From Rickettsiales bacterium (GTDB lineage Bacteria > Pseudomonadota > Alphaproteobacteria > Rickettsiales > UBA3002): a stretch of DNA of 10,630 nucleotides. The stretch is from assembly GCA_021300075.1 (NCBI GenBank), contig JAJTIB010000200.1, forward strand, positions 1 to 10,630, read 5' to 3'. Below, in pieces: positions 7,560 to 10,630 of the stretch. Under the pieces are notes generated by a model. It was not told the origin of the DNA. It worked only from the letters and a program-made list of their open reading frames with translations, and did no database searches. A program made the position numbers and the translations under genes. How positions within the stretch are numbered: position 1 is the first letter of the stretch; each line of letters starts with the position of its first letter.

Positions 7560-9065
7560 CTACCCGCGAAACGAAGCCGCCGCGTTCTGAGATGAAAGAG
7601 GATTGTTAAGGGCCGCAACATGCATGCCATTCTGACGCGTAAAACCTTTGAATTCTCCGGGAAGAAGATCACTCTCACTGAACAAATGAATAAACTTTTT
7701 AGCTTGTTCCAACGTCAAATTACCATCGTTAAAAGGCAGAAAACTGAAGGTCAAATCCCCTGCTCTTTTCGATTTCATTTTGACCACTCGCTGCACCGCC
7801 TGTTTGGCTGAAGTACGGAGTATGCCAGCGGCGATATCACGTGGACTGAACTCCATCGCTTGAACCCTGGTGATGCCCTGAGTGCCGTTAATGCTTCCCA
7901 TCTGCCCACGTGCCAGCACTTCAGCGGGAGGCTCGGCTCTCGTAATCGAGCTTTCCGGAGTGACAACATTAAATACCTGTCCATTATCCGTTTGGATCAT
8001 GACACAACGAATGCATCGGATATGGTCAATAATCATTTTTTGAACGACCTGTGGCGTTATCTCGGGTAGATTTCCCTGCTTGCGAAGCTCCAAAGCGATA
8101 CCCGCCAGTTGATCAAGGAGTGCTTCTTCAATAGCAGCGATCATATGGCGATTCATCGCCAAAGGCTTAGTAAACAGCGCACGCTTTTCCATTTCACCCA
8201 AAGGCGCTATTTTTTGGCTCGCGCTGATATCACTGCCTAGACGTGCCGCCAGCTTTGGTGTGATTCTCTCAACCAATTGACTCATTCCATTTTTTTGGAG
8301 TATTGCCTGATCTTCGAGTAACTCAATTTCGCGGTGACGGTTAAGATGACCGATGGACGTCTGCCAGACCTCACCCTTGGCCAGCTCGGAGGTAACTTCT
8401 GCCCGCGAGTTAATAACAATATTCTGAGTTTCTTTGACTTCGAGGCCGAGCGGTAAAATAGAAATTTTTGCTTCAGGGTTCATAAATTTTGCCAAAGCAT
8501 CCGTGCATGAGCCACAAGGACAGGTAATAGGTATGTGACCATCAATCCCGCCCATGAGATAAATCTGCTCGAACCGAGGTGTAAAATTGCTGCGACTGCC
8601 AGAATCTCTGGGCTGAATACGGTTAAGTTCGCGATCATGTTTATAGGCCTGGCGCGAAAATCCAATGCCGATGAGGTTCATCTCCGCGCATTGGGTCTCA
8701 TAATTGTGTGATGTCCACTCATGATTCTGTGCAACATAAATATCACCATTTTCAGACACACCAATTGCCGCGAGCTTGAAATCGCCCTCGGCATGAACGT
8801 ACCCGCGATGCCTGGCGAGAATTTTTGAAAAAACTGCTATTTTTTCCTGATCCTTCAAATCGCGTCGCCAGTCCGGGGCTTTTTCATTACCTTTTTTTAT
8901 CGGCGGATCGACATTGATATGATTGTCTTTTAGAACAAACGTGAATTTGCCCGTAATTTTTCCAGTTTGTGGATTTTTTTTGGCATTTACATACTCCGAA
9001 ATTTCAAGACGCATTTCAGCGCCCTTACCCCGCACGTGATGTGCTGCTTCTTTGATATTTGCCAT
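7560..9065 (-). CDS. Large protein with a cytidine-deaminase-type zinc domain, function unknown
   Basis: I do not recognise this as a named family. From the ATG at 9065 it has 501 residues; a TTG at 9086 would add seven, and neither start has a strong ribosome-binding site. Residues about 73-200 read as a cytidine deaminase domain. A helix leads into FKLAAIGVSENGDIYVAQ (96-113), then N-x-E (Asn114, Glu116), the ribose-contacting pair in CDA enzymes. CAE follows at 126-128 (zinc ligand Cys126, proton shuttle Glu128), then a strand YLMGG and CPCGSCTDAL with ligands Cys184 and Cys187. The distance between CAE and PCGSC is about 55 residues, longer than in ordinary CDA because of a charged insert. 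The 300-residue remainder may contain a second, zinc-less deaminase repeat (about 340-425). No signal peptide or membrane segment is seen. G+C is about 45% on sampled lines, well below its neighbours, so it may have been acquired. It is probably a single-gene transcript. Substrate (nucleoside, nucleotide, RNA, DNA or protein) is unknown. Confidence 0.85.
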   Translation of the reverse strand: MANIKEAAHHVRGKGAEMRLEISEYVNAKKNPQTGKITGKFTFVLKDNHINVDPPIKKGNEKAPDWRRDLKDQEKIAVFSKILARHRGYVHAEGDFKLAAIGVSENGDIYVAQNHEWTSHNYETQCAEMNLIGIGFSRQAYKHDRELNRIQPRDSGSRSNFTPRFEQIYLMGGIDGHIPITCPCGSCTDALAKFMNPEAKISILPLGLEVKETQNIVINSRAEVTSELAKGEVWQTSIGHLNRHREIELLEDQAILQKNGMSQLVERITPKLAARLGSDISASQKIAPLGEMEKRALFTKPLAMNRHMIAAIEEALLDQLAGIALELRKQGNLPEITPQVVQKMIIDHIRCIRCVMIQTDNGQVFNVVTPESSITRAEPPAEVLARGQMGSINGTQGITRVQAMEFSPRDIAAGILRTSAKQAVQRVVKMKSKRAGDLTFSFLPFNDGNLTLEQAKKFIHLFSESDLLPGEFKGFTRQNGMHVAALNNPLSSQNAAASFRG

Positions 9066-9111
9066 GGCGGCAGAATAGCAGAACAAATCTTAAAAATACG
9101 TTAGGCTAGTC

Positions 9112-9136
9112 AGATTTCATCAAATCTTCATATTTG
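9112..9136. repeat. Nested AT-rich dyads upstream of the deaminase-like gene
   Basis: AGATTT (9112-9117) and AAATCT (9122-9127) form a perfect 6-base inverted repeat with a 4-base centre. CAAAT (9121-9125) also pairs with ATTTG (9132-9136). A further AAATCT lies at 9085-9090, at the alternative TTG start. The dyads lie about 47-73 bases upstream of the ATG at 9065, where an operator might sit. They are not followed by a T-run in either direction, so a terminator is less likely. Such short AT-rich repeats can occur by chance. Confidence 0.3.
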
Positions 9137-9256
9137 CGAGAGGGTTTACTCTATTCAACAAAGCGCCCGCACCATCCCTCACACCCTCAACGCTCACTAT
9201 GTGCCAGCGCAGCACCTCAATTTACTTTATTCATCCCTCTGCACCGACGCCAGCCA

Positions 9257-10630
9257 TCACACCGATTCTGTCGTTAAGTTTTTCAATTCAACAAGAATAT
9301 CAAGTGCTTCACGCGGCGTTGTGTTATCCACATTTACACTTTCTAAACGTTCAGCCAACTGTTGATAAGTGGCGAGCGAAAGTGAGGTTGGCTGGGGGAA
9401 TGAATTGGCGGAAGGGGAAGTGGAAGGTGTGGAAGATGAGGAGGCGGATGAGGAAGCGGGGCGGAAATCAGGTGCGGAGGAGTGGGCTTCTGGGGCTTTG
9501 GCGGAAGCGGCAGCGTGAAGCGGAGCGGCGACAGAAGCAGCAGAAAATCGGGTGGAAGTCGCAAGGGGCAATGAGCCCTGCGCCGCATGGGAGCTCGGGC
9601 GCAGATGGTGATGCGCTTCGAGTTCCTTGAGCAGAAACTTCGCACGGGTGAGGACGGATTGGGGGAGGCCAGCAAGTGCCGCCACATGAATACCGTAGGA
9701 TTTATCTGCCGCGCCTGCGCGCAGGGAGTGCAGGAACACCACCTGGCCCTGATATTCCTTCACCGCCGCATGGTAATTCCTGAGGGCCGGAAGTGACTCG
9801 GCAAGATCCGTCAGCTCGTGATAATGGGTGGCGAATAACGCCCGGCAGCGCGTGGCGTTATGTAGATGTTCGGCCACCGCCCAGGCGATCGACACCCCAT
9901 CGTAAGTCGCCGTGCCACGCCCGATTTCATCCATAATCACGAAGGACTCAGGCGTTGCCTGATTGAGGATCGCAGCGGTTTCGACCATCTCCACCATAAA
10001 CGTGGACTGGCCTCGCCCCAGATCGTCCGACGCGCCCACGCGGCAGAATAATTTATCAGCAATGCCGATGCGTGCGGCTTCAGCGGGCACGAACGAGCCC
10101 ATTTGTGCGAGAATTAAAATCAGCGCCTGCTGGCGCAGAAAGGTCGATTTCCCGCCCATATTCGGCCCCGTAATCAGCCAGAGCCGCGCTTGGTCACTCA
10201 AGCCGCAATCATTGGCGATGAACTCGCGGTGCTGACGTCTGAGCGCCATTTCCACAACCGGATGGCGACCGGCGGTGACCTCAAACGCCGCGTCCTCCGT
10301 AAGTGTGGGCAGCACCCAGCCGCCGGAGGAGGCAATTTCGGCCATACTCACGAATACGTCGATCTGCGCGACGGCACGGGCGGCTGCAAGTATCGGCTCA
10401 GTCTGGCCGAGCACGGCGGTCACCAGTTCTTCATAGACCAGAAGCTCAAGTTTGAGCGCTTTGTCTGCTGATTCTTCAATGAGCCGCGCGGTTTCATTAA
10501 GCGCGTGCGTGCTGTAGCGCAGCGCGCCGGAGAGGCTCTGGCGCTGGATAAATTCAGTCGGGACTTTTTTCTCGTGAATCGGGGTAATTTCAATAAAATA
10601 ACCCAAGACCTGATTATGTTTTACCTTAAG
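9257..10630 (-). CDS. mutS: DNA mismatch repair ATPase MutS, C-terminal part
   Basis: Recognises mismatches after replication and recruits MutL; an ATPase that clamps DNA. The window holds the last 457 codons; the gene runs in from beyond 10630 (reading LKVKHNQVLGYFIEIT, the start of the clamp/lever region). Visible marks, numbered from the first visible codon: GYFIEIT (10-16), RHPVVE (122-127), Walker A GPNMGGKST (155-163), FMVEMVE (211-217), Walker B with signature MDEIGRGTATYDG (233-245) and the ATHYHEL switch (267-273). GTAT replaces the more common GTST, a variant I believe is common in alphaproteobacteria. After about residue 340 comes a Ser/Ala/Pro-rich linker of roughly 75 residues. 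Last is the conserved end TPREALDILVELKNL (438-452), the C-terminal helix involved in oligomerisation. The stop is TGA at 9259-9257. No terminator is obvious downstream. Confidence 0.97.
   Translation of the reverse strand, partial: LKVKHNQVLGYFIEITPIHEKKVPTEFIQRQSLSGALRYSTHALNETARLIEESADKALKLELLVYEELVTAVLGQTEPILAAARAVAQIDVFVSMAEIASSGGWVLPTLTEDAAFEVTAGRHPVVEMALRRQHREFIANDCGLSDQARLWLITGPNMGGKSTFLRQQALILILAQMGSFVPAEAARIGIADKLFCRVGASDDLGRGQSTFMVEMVETAAILNQATPESFVIMDEIGRGTATYDGVSIAWAVAEHLHNATRCRALFATHYHELTDLAESLPALRNYHAAVKEYQGQVVFLHSLRAGAADKSYGIHVAALAGLPQSVLTRAKFLLKELEAHHHLRPSSHAAQGSLPLATSTRFSAASVAAPLHAAASAKAPEAHSSAPDFRPASSSASSSSTPSTSPSANSFPQPTSLSLATYQQLAERLESVNVDNTTPREALDILVELKNLTTESV
9383..9601 (-). 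other. Low-complexity linker in MutS with strong purine/pyrimidine strand bias
   Basis: This part of mutS encodes the linker between the ATPase domain and the C-terminal helix. It is dominated by Ser, Ala and Pro, including SSSASSSSTPSTSPSA (residues 393-408 of the visible part). The plus strand is correspondingly purine-rich, with many GGAAG, GAGGA and GCGGA units between about 9400 and 9545. The length is greater than the short spacer found in many MutS proteins. The repeats are irregular, with no single tandem unit, and the reading frame stays open throughout. Confidence 0.8.

Noticed and set aside
7535..7560. Possible terminator hairpin after the deaminase-like gene (GGCTTAACGC...GCTACGCC).
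   Set aside because: Only the outer three base pairs match and there is no T-run, so it is not a credible rho-independent terminator.
9066..9086. TTG at 9086 as the start of the deaminase-like gene, adding seven residues.
   Set aside because: The extra residues show no family support, there is no ribosome-binding site, and a regular ATG lies in frame at 9065; kept only as an alternative.
9165..9190. G-run cluster on the minus strand (three GGG tracts) resembling a G-quadruplex.
   Set aside because: Only three runs of three or more G are close together; a fourth is missing, so the usual criterion is not met.
9199..9630. A 143-codon plus-strand open frame antisense to the mutS end, rich in Arg, Lys and Trp.
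   Set aside because: It arises from the purine-rich strand opposite the Ser/Ala/Pro linker, runs antisense to a certain gene, and has no domain or ribosome-binding site.

Overview
The window looks like a stretch of alphaproteobacterial chromosome. The evidence is a block rpmF-plsX-fabH-ihfA-merR, an addA gene encoding an AddA-type (not RecB-type) helicase-nuclease followed by trxA, and a DUF1465/RcdA-like gene, a family tied to the alphaproteobacterial CtrA cell-cycle circuit. By rough hand count on sampled lines the core genes are about 55-60% G+C. I cannot assign an order or genus from the sequence alone. Nearly all genes lie on the minus strand, so the window reads biologically from right to left.

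Layout from right to left: the 3' half of mutS (9257-10630, entering from outside the window); a 191-base AT-rich spacer with nested dyads; a roughly 500-residue protein I do not recognise as a named family, carrying a cytidine-deaminase-type zinc site (7560-9065) and noticeably lower in G+C; a 145-base spacer with a likely promoter; then a tight five-gene operon for ribosomal protein L32, phosphate acyltransferase PlsX, ketoacyl-ACP synthase FabH, IHF alpha and a MerR-type regulator (7414 down to 4253). The plus-strand RcdA-like gene (3808-4236) converges on merR and diverges from addA (3747 down to 376). trxA (303 down to 1) follows addA and is cut by the window edge close to its C-terminus.

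The functional themes are early fatty-acid and phospholipid synthesis with translation and nucleoid architecture (rpmF operon), DNA repair (mutS, addA), redox (trxA) and cell-cycle proteolysis (rcdA-like). Two regulatory observations stand out. A perfect CtrA-type box, TTAA-N7-TTAAC, sits in the 60-base divergent spacer in front of the RcdA-like gene, suggesting a feedback loop in which CtrA controls an adaptor for its own degradation. A Caulobacter-style housekeeping promoter (TTGACGC-N13-GCTTAACC) overlaps the addA stop codon and would give trxA its own transcript. The most novel gene is the deaminase-like protein: an apparently intact CDA-type active site in the first half, and a possible second, zinc-less deaminase repeat in the second half. 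No tRNA, rRNA, CRISPR array or insertion sequence was seen.
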